Assembly: GCA_963921195.1 (NCBI GenBank)
Contig: OY992536.1
Coordinates: 108,278,778 to 108,342,777 of the forward strand
Length of the DNA stretch: 64,000 nt
From: Pegoplata infirma
Taxonomy: Eukaryota; Arthropoda; Insecta; Diptera; Anthomyiidae
Direction: 5' to 3'
In this document: piece by piece, positions 25,801 through 34,590 of the stretch
How the letters are laid out: each line of letters starts with the position of its first letter
Numbering within the stretch: the stretch's first letter is position 1
Notes under the pieces: model-generated
Told to the model about the DNA's origin: nothing
Databases searched by the model: none
What the model saw: only the letters and a program-made list of their open reading frames with translations
Program-made: the position numbers and the translations under genes

Positions 25801-28800
25801 GTTTCGGCAATATTTTCTGAGAAATGAGGAACGCCCAAATTTTTAGATTCAAATTGAGGAGTCCATATATTGAAAGAGGACCGGAGATTCTTTAAAGATT
25901 TTTAGAATCGAAAATGAAAACTTTTTTGCTCTTTCTGGCTTAGTTTTTGAAATTTTTGAAACATTTTTTGAAAAAAAAATTCTTAAATTGCATAAAATTT
26001 ACTAAACCTGAAGAAAAAACTTTATCAATTCTAAGAAGATAAATATGATGAACTAATTGGTTGCAAATTATGTCCAAGAAATTTAAAAATTTTTATTGAA
26101 TTTTACTAAATTTAAAAAAAAAAAACATTTTCCCAAAATTTAGTTAGGCCTTTGTTTGAGTGTAATAATACCGCTTTCGCGTTTGCTTTTTAAAGTCGTG
26201 TTTTAATTAAAACACTGTTTTATGGATTTTTTCATATGTTTTTGATATACTACAAAAGCTTTTCAAGTAAGATATCGCGGCAACTAAGACAAATGCTCCA
26301 AAAAGTCAATCGCAATTTTTTTCAACACTGCAGTGTGATAAAAAAAAAATATAATAAATTTGAGACGGTTTACCTAAAATGTTCCACCGTTCTGTTAACA
26401 ACCTTTTATGCTCGTTTTGGCTGAGATCTGTTTGAAATCAGGGTAAAAGGGCTAAGTTTTTGTAGTTTGATATAAAATAAGACTTTAAAAAAAGTACTAT
26501 TTTTATTTGCAATGTACTGTTTTTTGAGATCAAATGTACTGTTATTCCATATTTCAAATCTGGTAACCCTAGTTGGGATTACGACCGAACTTTTTTCGGT
26601 CATAACCCCCATTCACATTATGGGGAGTAAGTCCAAAGCAATTTTGGTAATAATCCCCGTTTTCTGCAGAGAGGGTGGGTATAGCGAAGCCGCTAAATTA
26701 ATTTATGGAGTTTGTAATCTCTAAGCCCGGCCCAAGGCCGGCTACGCTGAACCACTTTTAAAAAAAAATAACATTTTAGGGATTATGACCAACTAGTATA
26801 ATGGACATAATCCCTGTAGTGGGGATTATGACCATTTGTTACGTGGTCATTATCCCCATAAATCTGGGAATTATGTCAGTTTATTATTGGGATTATGTCC
26901 AAATTATTTTCGGCCATAGTCCCCACTACCATTATGGGGACTATGACCGAAATTAACTTGGTCATAATCCCCATAACGGAAATGAGGATTATGTCCGTGG
27001 GGATTATGTCATGTCACCGACTGGACATAATCCCCACGGACATTATCCCCATAACGGAAATGGGGATTATGACCCAATGCATTACGGACATAATACCCAT
27101 ATTAGTTGTGGGGACTATGACCATTTCAAAAACGGTCATAATCCCAATGGGGATTATGTCCGTTCCCTGTTGGGATTACGACCGAAAGATTTTCGGTCAT
27201 AACCCCCATTCATATTATGGGGACTAAATCCAAAACAGTTTCGGTAATAATCCCTTCATTTTGCGGAGAGGGTGGGTTTAATGCATGGAGTTTGTAATCC
27301 CTAAGCCCGGCCCAAGGCCGGCTACGCAAAAAAACTTTTAACCCGGCTAAAAATAATGTATACAAGCTCATGTACGATCATATATGATAATTTATGTTAA
27401 GGATGGGCCAATATATGATCGCATATTATCATATGATTTACCATATATGGTCATATATTGAATAAGCGCCAATTTTAATATATGTACATTAGAGTGTCCC
27501 TTATTTTGGAAATGTTTTAAATCTTGAGACGGTACCCGCTCATTTTTTTCCTTTTGACTTAAAAATAACTCAGGAAAAATTTTACGCCCCTAGGACCACG
27601 CCTTCCCTACGCGACGGGGCCTTAAAGAGCGGGGCCTAAAAAATCATTTTTCCATACAAACCAAAAAATTTTTTTTTTGATTTTTAATTTTTTTGTTATT
27701 ATTTATTTTATTACTTGGTTTGCTTATTCACGACAAAAAATTTGATTTTGGTGGGATAAGTCTTTCAGCGCTAAAAAATTTTTCGCAAAAAAAAAATTTG
27801 AGCCGCCGGGGTCCTGCAGTAAAAAATTTTTAAAAAATATTTTTTTTAGTTTTGACCAGCAACGGTTTTAGTTGTTATGTTGCTTTTAATGATATATATT
27901 CCAAAAAAAAATTATTCATACCTGTGACATCTTTATCTTTTTCGAAAAAAAAATTTTTAGCCGTAGGGATCCTACGGTAAAAAATTTTTAAAAAATATTT
28001 TTTTTTAGTTTTGAAAAGCAACGGTTTTAGTTGTTATGTTGTTTTTAATGATATATATTCCAAAAAAAATATTATTCATATTTGTGACATCTTTATCGTG
28101 TATCGAAAAAAATCAACAATGCATTTTGTACCCTTTTTTAGAACACGATAAAGATGTCACAGATACAAAAAATATTTTTTTATGAATATATATCATTTAA
28201 AGCAACATAGCAGCTAAAACCGTTGCTGGTCAAAACTAAAAAAAAATATTTTTTAAAAATTTTTTACTGTAGGACCCCGGCGGCTCAAGATTTTTTTTTG
28301 CGAAAATTTTTTTAGCGCTGAAAGACTTATCCCACCAAAATCAAATTTTTTGTCGTAAATAAGCTAAGCAAGTAATATAATAATTAATAACAAAAAAATT
28401 AAAAATCAAAAAAAAATTTTTTGGTTTGTATGGAAAAATGATTTTTTAGGCCCCGCTCTTTAAGGCCCCGTCGCGTAGGGAAGGCGTGGTCCTAGGGGCG
28501 TAAAATTTTTCCTGAGTTATTTTTAAGTCAAAAGGAAAAAAATGAGCGGGTACCGTCTCAAGATTTCCAACATTTCCAAAATAAGGGACACTCTAATGTA
28601 CATATATGATCATATATGTTTTCGAATTAATGATGTATGGTCAGATGTGTTCATATATGCTCATATACAATTCATTTTTAGCCGGGAAGACAAAAAAAAA
28701 TTTCACATAATTATTGGGATTATGACCTATTAGTATAGTAGACATAATCCCTGTAATGGGGGTTATGTCCACTTTTTACGTGGTCATTGTCCCCATAAAA

Positions 28801-31712
28801 CTGGGAATTATGTCCATTTTTTATTGGGATTATGTCCAAATTTTTTTCGGTCATAGTCCCCACTACCGTTATGGGGATTATGACTGAATTCGTTTTGGTC
28901 ATAATCCCCATAATCCTTAGGGATTATGTCATGTCACCTGTCCTGTCACCGATATTTAACGAATTGCAATTGAATTTTTGAAATTACAATTGATCTTTAA
29001 CAAATTAGAATTGGAATTTTCAAATTTTGCGAATTACAAATGGAATTTTCGAATTTTCTTTTACGAATTACTTCTGTTAAATGTGTTGAAGAAGCTCATC
29101 GACCTGCAATTTTATTAGGTGCCCCCCAGTGGGTATCAGGTTGGTTGGCTACCATTTAATTTCCTCTCTCAAAAAGTTGGTTCTCTTAGTGTTGCCTATG
29201 CTATTGCATGTAAAAACTCTCTTAAACATTAAGAGAACCAATTTATATAAAGTGACATATTGTTTTGGGGCCTATCAAAATCTCTGATATTATTCTTTTC
29301 TCTATGGTGCCCCCGGCATGAAAATGGGAAAATATAAAAACTTTGTTCGTGCTTTAACGTGAAAACCATAACAGTTATATTTAGTGTTTTCTTACCCTTT
29401 GCAATAAACTTTACAGCTTCCCCCTTCAAATCTGTTTAATTACTATCATTAATTTCAATTTCAGTGATGATCTCCAAACAACTGGCAGTGATAATTGTAC
29501 TTTCAACAAAGAACACAAAGAATTGGGCAAAGGAAATTTTACCAAAATTCCAAATGGTGTTAATGGTGTTGAGGATCGTATGTCGGTGATATGGGAAAAT
29601 GGTGTACATCCGGGTATTTTAGATCCCTGTCGTTTTGTCGCCGTTACCAGTACAAATTCAGCAAAAATTTTCAATCTGTACCCACAAAAAGGACACATTG
29701 GTGTTGGTTCTGATGCTGATGTAGTTATTTGGAATCCAAATGCTACACGCACTATATCCAAGGATACTCATCATCATAAATGTGATTTTAATATATTTGA
29801 AGGTATGACTTGTCATGGTGTTCCCGAATTTGTATTGGTACGTGGTCGTATCTGTGTTGAGGATGGAAATGTACGAGTGGCTGAAGGTTTTGGTAGATTT
29901 TTAAATACACCCACACGTCCACCATTTGTTTATGATGTAATGGATGGTAAGGTACAGGCTAATGAAGATAGCAATGGCCAGAAACATGATGAACAATTGA
30001 ATGGTACGGCAAAGAAGTTGGCGGTAGTTGCTTTGGATAAGGAGATAACATATCAAGCTCCCATTTCAAGAACTTTAGCGAATAATATGCCAACAAATAC
30101 GGCACCAACAATGGCTAGTAGCCCACCACCAGGTCGGGGTTTGGTACAAGGTGCCCGTAATATGCAAGAAACTACATTTTCTCTTACTGGTAAGATAATT
30201 AAAGTAGTTGAAAATAAAAAAAACAAACTTATTATAATTCGAAAAATTTCATAACACTTTTAAGGTCCAAAGCCTTAATTTAAGAAGAATTCACAATGAT
30301 TAAGCATTCAGTACTAACGAGAGAATATTATTCCTTTGATTTTCGGACTTAAGAAGTGGTACAATGAAGTGCTGTACTCTATCATTATGAATTCAACTTA
30401 AAGCTTTCACAAGCTTTTCATAACATGGTGAAGCTTTTATTGATATTAGAGGGTTTTCACGGTCTCTGGCTTTTAAGTGTGGTATTTGGAAAAATTACTA
30501 AACGTCAAATAAAACAGTGCAACAACCAAAATCGGAATGGGAGTAAGCCAAATAAATATGAAAGTTGACGCTTCCCATAACAAAACCCTCAAGGCTTTTT
30601 TTTTAGATCAGGGGTTTGTTATGGAAAACGTCAATTTTTATTTGCTTTTGATTTCATCCCATTACGATTCGGAAAGTTCGATTTCGTATTACATGGCAAT
30701 ATTCTCGTTTTTAAAGATTTTTTGCATTAACTTGCCAAGGTATTAAACTTGCCAAGGTATTACTATTTTACACATAATATATCTTAAAAAAATTAATATC
30801 GGGAAGAATTTTTGCTTTTTAGTGTAATTACACTACTGTACACGGTTTTTGCACAGAGATTTTGAATACATTTTCTAACGTATTTTGCCCTCCTAAACAT
30901 GAATCTGTCATCAGAAAAGTTGTATCAAATCGCCTTCTCGAGATATAATCATTTTCATTTTTTGTGGACCAGCACTCCAAGCAGACAATTTTTTTAATAT
31001 TGAAAAAGTGTATGTTAAAGTTATTTATATTTATTTTTTTATTCGAATTCCCAATAAAATTACTTAACTTTTGCAAGAAATCCAAATCAAGCCCTCAAGG
31101 CTTGGTCCACAAAAAATGAAAATGCCTATATCTCGAGAAGACGGTTTGATACAACTTTCCTGATGACAAAAGAAAAAAAATCTTATTTTTTTTTTTCAAC
31201 AAAGAAATACAACAAACACAATTTGTTGATCTGACAAATGATATTTTTTTTTTCAACAAAGAAATTTAACAAACACAAACGCTTTTTGTTGACATGATAA
31301 AAGAATTTTGAAATAAAATTACTTGACTGAGTTTGTTGAAAACAAAATCGAAGTTTTGTATTATGGACTAACAGGCTGCCGTTTTTACTAAATATTTGGT
31401 TGATATCATGTTTGTGTAATTTAGAAGTCTGTGCAAAAAAAAGTTGATTTTTTTAGAGTAGTGTTATTTGACATTTGGCAATTTTTCCAATTACCACTCT
31501 AAAAAGCCCGAGATCGTGAAAACCCCTATTATGATTCTTTCCATCAAAACGATATGATTTTTGTAAAGACCATGAAAAACTTAATTAAATTTTATTAAAA
31601 AATATTAAAATATTTCTTTTTTTCTGTTACAGAGGACATAGATAAGGCTGGACCTCGTTCATCGATCAAAGTTCATAATCCTCCAGGTGGCAGATCAACT
31701 GGTTTCTGGTAG
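13835..31712 (+). CDS. CRMP: CRMP / dihydropyrimidinase-related gene, 8 coding exons, 600 aa
   Basis: The eight exons join in frame at GT-AG sites to give a 600-residue protein of the dihydropyrimidinase/CRMP amidohydrolase family. The core keeps HTH (81, 83), K173 in [11 protein letters not shown]206 in QVHAENGD, H262 in YVVHVMGKS and D342 in TGSDNCTF. These are the positions that bind two zincs in dihydropyrimidinase, through a carboxylated lysine. Vertebrate CRMPs have lost several of them, whereas the C-terminal tail ending GGRSTGFW is CRMP-like. In Drosophila one CRMP locus makes both the pyrimidine-catabolic enzyme and a neuronal CRMP by alternative splicing (established knowledge). Here I can read only one exon set, the catalytic type. 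Introns 2 and 6 (6.1 and 7.8 kb) are packed with transposons. AATAAA at 31923 is a likely poly(A) signal. Confidence 0.95.
13996..14090 (+). CDS. CRMP: CRMP coding exon 2 (aa 18-49)
   Basis: The exon starts after TTTTATAG and encodes [15 protein letters not shown] then [13 protein letters not shown], the N-terminal beta-strand segment of hydantoinase-fold proteins. It ends in phase 2 before GTAAGT. Confidence 0.9.
15596..17486. mobile_element. Palindromic hAT-like element, TAGAGTT ends
   Basis: The left arm (15,596 to about 15,880) is mirrored by about 17,150-17,486. Shared words include GCAAATCTGA/TCAGATTTGC, GTTCCAATAACCC/GGGGTTTTGGAAC and ATCATATTTTT/AAAAATGATGAT. The flanking 8-mers ATATATAT and ATAAATAT differ at one base. 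Another hAT-like element is nested inside, at 15939-16692. Confidence 0.65.
15939..16692. mobile_element. hAT-like MITE with CCCGGG-rich ends, TSD ATCACAAC
   Basis: The ends TAGTGTTTGGGAATTCCCGG and CCCCAAACACTA are inverted and flanked by identical ATCACAAC (15931-15938, 16693-16700). Both ends have clusters of TTCCCGGGAA / GGAATTCCCGG palindromes; the interior is AT-rich without a transposase. Confidence 0.85.
17881..18790. mobile_element. hAT-like palindromic element, TSD TGACCAAT confirmed by an empty site
   Basis: TGACCAAT flanks both sides (17873-17880, 18791-18798). The related element at 5985-6566 carries the uninterrupted equivalent (in reverse), which confirms the duplication. The left end is AGGGTGGGTCGATGAAAT. 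The right end stops at ATTTCAT and lacks the outer 11 or so bases. This fits a small deletion between CGACC and TGACC. The arms around 18,123-18,540 and 18,541-18,780 mirror each other, including GGTATCAAAATTTT words. A relative starts at 42,037. Confidence 0.75.
19056..19512. repeat. Inverted repeat, arms of about 170 bp
   Basis: The left arm (19,056-19,230) has TTGCACATAACGTCAATTT and CAGATGGCAGGTAACTTATG. It is mirrored at 19,335-19,510 by CATAAGTTACCTGCCATCTG and GGTTATGTGCAAATTT. The loop is about 100 bp. It follows a GGGTGATTCAGTCACGACC word at 18,839, which may be the outer terminus. Confidence 0.65.
19560..20172 (-). mobile_element. DINE-1-like element containing a minisatellite
   Basis: On the minus strand the order is AGAGGGTA subterminal repeat (about 20,160), the minisatellite (19931-20140), CGTTTGTAACACCTCGAAAT core, GTCTGTCTG microsatellite near 19,860, then a long body with duplicated 'gaaccactataccaatttggctgaa' segments. 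It matches the copy at 57,293-57,624 plus 59,972-60,160. Confidence 0.7.
19931..20140. repeat. 21-bp minisatellite, 10 units
   Basis: Ten tandem units of TAATTTCTGAAATACAATTGA run without any length change. Substitutions fall mainly at the fourth to seventh bases and the last two. Because 21 is a multiple of 3, both strands stay open and give meaningless heptad peptides. It sits where a DINE-1 core normally runs straight into its subterminal repeat. Confidence 0.9.
20236..20426 (+). CDS. CRMP: CRMP coding exon 3 (aa 49-113), metal site HTH
   Basis: The exon follows TTTATTTCAG and encodes ...[14 protein letters not shown]..., then [19 protein letters not shown]81 and H83 form the HxH zinc motif of active dihydropyrimidinases. 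The donor GTGAGT leaves phase 1 (A), which completes Met113 with the next exon. This is the strongest single sign that the product is an enzyme type rather than a vertebrate-style CRMP. Confidence 0.95.
20427..20763 (+). other. CRMP: CRMP intron 3
   Basis: The intron is 337 bp, AT-rich, with no repeat family recognised. It ends in TCTTATTTTTCAG. Confidence 0.7.
20764..21038 (+). CDS. CRMP: CRMP coding exon 4 (aa 113-204), carboxylated-lysine region
   Basis: It encodes [19 protein letters not shown], then [19 protein letters not shown] and [17 protein letters not shown]173 is the position that is carboxylated to bridge the two zincs in dihydropyrimidinase. Y178 matches the conserved substrate-pocket tyrosine. 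The exon ends ...GGVAQ at GTAAGT, phase 0. Confidence 0.95.
21101..21247 (+). CDS. CRMP: CRMP coding exon 5 (aa 205-253)
   Basis: It begins [12 protein letters not shown], with zinc-ligand H206. It continues with [20 protein letters not shown] and ends ILAHQ at a GTACTT donor in phase 0. The upstream intron is only 62 bp. Confidence 0.95.
21420..21658 (+). CDS. CRMP: CRMP coding exon 6 (aa 254-333)
   Basis: It encodes [18 protein letters not shown] (zinc-ligand H262), [14 protein letters not shown] and [18 protein letters not shown]. It ends in phase 2 at GTAAGT. In other flies this general region is where enzyme-type and CRMP-type isoforms may be told apart, but no second version is seen within the following kilobase. 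Confidence 0.95.
21659..22440 (+). other. CRMP: CRMP intron 6, proximal part
   Basis: This is relatively non-repetitive intron. Two direct copies of TTTTTCACTCACTCCTAAGTC (as 'cactcactcctaagtc') occur near 22,240 and 22,325, beside two CACAGACTA-TACAGACTC words. No exon-like coding stretch was found. Confidence 0.5.
22449..23313. mobile_element. Tc1-type transposase relic, two inverted halves
   Basis: On the minus strand (22,449-22,634), residues [14 protein letters not shown] are readable. On the plus strand (about 23,115-23,290), a fuller piece has [12 protein letters not shown] and [14 protein letters not shown]. These match the catalytic-domain signatures of Tc1 transposases (HDNA...H and WPAxSPDLNPIE). 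The halves face each other around about 22,860-22,920, with mirrored ATCCAAATGCA / TGCATTTGGAT. Both are broken by stops and substitutions, so this is an inactive palindromic derivative. Confidence 0.75.
23619..24116. mobile_element. MITE with CTACACNTGGGAGAA inverted ends
   Basis: The left end GTCTACACCTGGGAGAAAT is mirrored by ATTCTCCCACGTGTAGATGG. Inside, 23,731-23,782 is a near-perfect 50-bp palindrome built on CTCATCAGATNGTTGTTATG and its complement, centred on GAGATATCTC. It is non-coding. Confidence 0.6.
24117..24960 (+). other. CRMP: CRMP intron 6, middle part
   Basis: This stretch includes a 'caaggtcag(T)n...ccaatatttcgaaattcac...atcttcagg' segment also seen near 42,300 and in the intron at 45,910-46,140. 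At 24,782 there is a lone TAGGGTTGCCATTT terminus followed by GGAGGAC repeats, typical of a hAT-like end. No exon is seen. Confidence 0.45.
24969..26765. repeat. GGGGATTATGWCC dyad array, unit A (second half), split by an insertion
   Basis: 24,969-25,122 and 26,572-26,765 are one array unit interrupted by the hAT-like element at 25123-26571. It aligns with the second half of unit B and ends in the same GCCCGGCCCAAGGCCGGC hairpin. The word alternates in orientation with its complement GGWCATAATCCCC. Confidence 0.75.
25123..26571. mobile_element. hAT-like element, TSD GTTGGGAT, within the dyad array
   Basis: The ends TAGGGTTGCC and GGTAACCCTA are inverted and flanked by GTTGGGAT (25115-25122, 26572-26579). 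Unit B of the host array shows the uninterrupted sequence, CTGTTGGGATTACGACCG at about 27,168. Subterminal GTACTGTTTT repeats occur at both ends. The 1449-bp interior has no readable transposase. Confidence 0.85.
26776..27341. repeat. GGGGATTATGWCC dyad array, complete unit B
   Basis: About 22 half-sites of the 12-13 bp word GGGGATTATGWCC or its complement lie in 26,778-27,255, mostly alternating in direction. Adjacent pairs form hairpins with 8-15 bp loops (for example GGTCATAATCCCC facing GGGGACTATGACC). The unit closes with GAGTTTGTAATCCCTAAGCC and a GC-rich hairpin, CCCGGCCCAAGGCCGG. I do not recognise the family. Confidence 0.8.
27342..28686. mobile_element. Outer element with CCCGGCTAAAAAT inverted ends
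   Basis: CCCGGCTAAAAAT at 27,342 is mirrored by ATTTTTAGCCGGG ending at 28,686. Subterminal ATATATGATCATATG-type words occur on both sides. It hosts the palindromic hAT-like element at 27490-28595. Confidence 0.65.
27490..28595. mobile_element. Palindromic hAT-like element, TSD ATGTACAT
   Basis: TAGAGTGTCCCTTATTTTGG is mirrored by CCAAAATAAGGGACACTCTA. Identical ATGTACAT flanks it (27482-27489, 28596-28603). The arms stay matched for about 450 bp, including GAGACGGTACCCGCTC and CCTAGGACCACGCCTTCCC. The left arm alone has an internal tandem duplication of about 163 bp (27,798 and 27,961), so it would form a bulged hairpin. Confidence 0.85.
28705..28945. repeat. GGGGATTATGWCC dyad array, unit C (first half)
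   Basis: It is colinear with the first half of unit B, from TATTGGGATTATGACC through CATGTCACCTGTCC. It then stops, where unit A would begin with its GGTGACAGGACATAATC. The two halves may derive from one unit split by other insertions. Confidence 0.7.
28946..29464 (+). other. CRMP: CRMP intron 6, distal part
   Basis: It starts with CAATTG-cored degenerate words (28,962-29,065). It also has a pair of GGTGCCCCC words at 29,119 and 29,307, possibly ends of a small element. It ends in TCATTAATTTCAATTTCAG, the exon 7 acceptor. Confidence 0.5.
29465..30189 (+). CDS. CRMP: CRMP coding exon 7 (aa 333-575)
   Basis: This is the largest exon. It begins [15 protein letters not shown], where D342 is the catalytic aspartate that vertebrate CRMPs replace. 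It continues with [48 protein letters not shown] and [13 protein letters not shown]. From about residue 490 the sequence becomes the low-complexity CRMP-type tail ([27 protein letters not shown]). It ends in phase 1 at GTAAGA. Confidence 0.95.
30447..31528. mobile_element. Palindromic element with TAGNGGGTTTTCACG ends
   Basis: GGGTTTTCACGGTCTCTGGC near 30,451 is mirrored by GCCCGAGATCGTGAAAACCC ending near 31,526. The arms continue through TGGAAAAATT and GTCAAATAA. No clean duplication of the flanks is seen. A second palindrome is nested at 30831-31463. Confidence 0.65.
30831..31463. mobile_element. Palindromic CACTA-ended element, 3-bp TSD TTA
   Basis: CACTACTGTAC and the mirrored AGAGTAGTG are its ends, flanked by TTA (30828-30830, 31464-31466). 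The arms match through TTTTTGCACAGA / TCTGTGCAAAAA and TCTCGAGATATA / TATATCTCGAGA. The end sequence and 3-bp duplication resemble CACTA-type insertions. There is no transposase. Confidence 0.65.
31633..31712 (+). CDS. CRMP: CRMP coding exon 8 (aa 575-600) and stop
   Basis: It encodes [20 protein letters not shown], then RSTGFW, then TAG at 31710-31712. This is a short conserved C-terminal tail as in insect CRMP proteins. Confidence 0.9.
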
Positions 31713-31945
31713 AAGTGGCATTCGTTTTTCTTACCATACATTAGTTTTAATTCATAAATTTTGCATATGTAGGCGCAATCCACCCACATCCACTTTATGA
31801 TTGTTTTCATTTATATCAACAATTTTTGTAAATGTTATGGAATGCAGTTTTGCATTCTTCTTTGAATTATTTATATGTATAATTAACCTTAATTAACTGA
31901 GCTAAATACCAAATTTTATATTAATAAACATAATTCTTGTTCGTT
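31713..31945 (+). other. CRMP: CRMP 3' untranslated region
   Basis: This is non-repetitive sequence with a consensus AATAAA at 31923-31928, followed by a T/G-rich stretch. The transcript probably ends near 31,945. Confidence 0.6.
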
Positions 31946-33396
31946 AAAAATTTGTATTATTAAACGATAAATTTTAAAATTAGTTGGTGACAGGGGATCG
32001 ATTCAGAATTGCACAGCGAAAACTCAGAAGGAATATTTTTTTCATTTCGCTATGATTTGTGGCCGAAATGGATTTCTTTTAAGGTCAATATAATCTAACA
32101 CGAATATTAGACCAATGTCTTTGGGTTCCATTTTTGTTTCATGTCTTTGGGTTCCATTTTTGACTTGAAAATCGGGAAGTTTCAAACAAAGTAAAAAAGC
32201 TTTTTGAAGGTGCTTTCCTTCTGAATTTTGCTATGAATATGTCTTAACTTCCTAGGTTCGTAAATGGGAAAAGTTTGTAAATGGGAAAATCGGACCAGGG
32301 GAAAAAAAGTTTCCCCTTGAAGAACTTAACCAACCTATAAAATACGCCATTTTTCTAAACTTTTTTTTTGTGTTTTTGTTAAGTAAATGAAACAATTTTA
32401 TGACGGAAGAAGTTCAAAGTGCTTCACTTAGACCCACGGGCTTAGAAAACGCATTTTTTCGACCCGCCTTTTTTCGCGTAGACATAAAAAAATAAAATAA
32501 TTAGAGCAAAAAACATAACAAATAAATTTGCAAACATTTATCGGGAGGGAAATGGTTTTTTCCCACAAAAAGTTTTTGCCCCACAATATTGACAAATGTT
32601 TTTATACCATACACCTTTGGTATAAGATCCTGCTAATTAGAAAGAAGGGAAAGGCGTGATAACCCTGTTTTCTTGCGATAAATACAAACTGAACTGTATC
32701 GTGGTTTCTACAGACGGAAGAACGAACATCTTAGAATCGGTCATTAATCAATAATTTGTAAACTTACAATGAAGGTCTTTCACAGGGCACCCACCGATTC
32801 TCCTGAAGCTTGTACTTATATGAGAAAGAGGGGTGGAAAATAAGAGTTACCTGTTTTTTCTTAGCTTCCCAATTTCACATTCAGTGGGTCAAAGGGAGGG
32901 GGGGGGGAAAGGATTTTTGTCGTTTTTAGAGTATTTTTCACATTTCTTCAAAAGAACATTTCTATTTGAACATTTTATACAGATCGAAAGGTTTTTTGAA
33001 GGCCTATCTAATGGTGTATAGGTCGTGTCCGAATTCGACTTCGTTAAGTCTTTATCTTCAAAAATGTAAAAACGTTGGGGTAGTTTATATATAAACTATA
33101 TATGGAGAGGTATATTCTTAGGACCGCCAAAATCATATATAAAAATCCCTATTACAATTAACCTGACCCGTAATTTTCCGTTTGGCGAAATTCCTGCTAG
33201 TTCGGATTTGTTTCGGATTTTCCCGAAAGACTTTATTTTTTCATAAGGTGTAAATCCTTTTTTAAATTTGAGATTTGGCAGCTAAAAAAAAACAGGTAGC
33301 TCTTATTTTTTCCCCTCATTCCCATATGCAAGTTTCAGGACAATCAGTGGGTACTGCTTAAAGACCTTCCTTGTTAGAAGGGGCATCGACCGATAT
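31946..33396 (-). repeat. Degraded DINE-1-like repeat region
   Basis: This stretch has several DINE-1 words: GAACTGTATCGTGGTTTCTA, CTTAGAATCGGTCA and TTTTTATACCATACACC. It has a 14-base G run near 32,896 and a TATATAAACTATATAT stretch near 33,090. The matching right flank (CGATACGTTGTTACACACGG) lies at 36,318-36,400, beyond the palindrome inserted at 33397. No gene is seen. Confidence 0.5.
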
Positions 33397-34590
33397 CACT
33401 GTGCAACAATTTGAAGGTCATGGTCTGGGGGGTGAACCAAACCAAGACAGAATGATAGTATTTGGTTAGTGTAGTAAAACCCCCATAGGGTTTGACGCTG
33501 TGTGGGTACAGTCGATTTTTATGGCCCACTGAAATTTTTAGTTTTTTTCCAAAAGGGGGTTAAAAAAGTCGAAAAAATAATGTTTATGTTAATCTTAGTC
33601 TAAAATTGAGCTCAAATGTCTAGTAGAATTTAATGGGGAATATTTTTCTAGAATATATTAACCCTCTATCTGTCCTTTTTTTGGGTCATTTTAGTCGTTT
33701 TTTTAAGAAATGACTCAAAAGTCTCATAAGGTATGCGTTTAAAGGGTTACAATGTTCTACGAATATTTTGTTCATCAAATTTCACTTGGGGTCTTCACTG
33801 GCGGAATTTTCGACCGGTCTGCAGAAAATGCCTAAAAATTGAAAATTGTAAAGTCTAATTCATTTTTCATATTTATGGCAGAAACTGTTTACGATTGTGA
33901 GCAACAAATATAGGATAATTGTCTGAGGGGTGGGCCCTTCCAGTAGAGGATGATAGTATTTGGTTAGTATAGTAAAACACAGAAAGGGTTTGGCACTGTG
34001 TGGGTACAGTCGATTTTTATGGACCACTGAAATTTGTATTTTTTCCCAAAGGGTTTTAAGATAAGTCGAGAAAAATAAAGTGTATGTTAATCTTAGCCTA
34101 AAATTGAATTTAGATACCTTCAGTAGAATTTGATGGGGATTATTTTTCTAGAATATATTAACCCTCTATCTGCCTTGCTTTTGGGTCATTTAAGTCCTTA
34201 TTTTTCCGAATGACTTAAAAGTCTACTAATTTATGAGTTTAAAGGATTAAAATGTTCTGGGATTATTTTTTGCATCAAATTTCACTACGGGTATTCACAG
34301 GCGGAAAGTTAAACCGGTCTGTAGAAAATGCAGATAAATTTTAAATTGTAAAGTCTTATTAATTTTATTAATGCCGAAATCTGTTTACGATTGTATGCAA
34401 CAAATATAGGATAATCGTCTGGGGATGGACCCTTCCAGCACAGGATGACAGTATTTGGTTAGTGCAGTAAAATCCCAAAAGTTCTTGGCGCTGGGTGGGT
34501 ACAGTAGGTTTTTATGGCCCACTGATTTGTTGTTTTATTTGTCGAAAGAGGTTTAAAAAACGAAAGAAATAATATTTATGTTACTATGAG

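Larger units (their letters stand above)
30190..31632 (+). other. CRMP: CRMP intron 7 with nested palindromes
   Basis: The 1.4-kb intron is mostly the palindromic element at 30447-31528 with a second palindrome inside. It ends TTTTTTTCTGTTACAG. Confidence 0.7.

Noticed and set aside
24961..27330. CRISPR-like array
   Set aside because: The word alternates in direction, spacers are short and variable, and the sequence is eukaryotic nuclear DNA.
29067..29160. Short open stretch (…[20 protein letters not shown]) in CRMP intron 6 considered as an alternative exon
   Set aside because: It does not align with any part of the dihydropyrimidinase/CRMP fold, has no good acceptor, and is flanked by repeat words.
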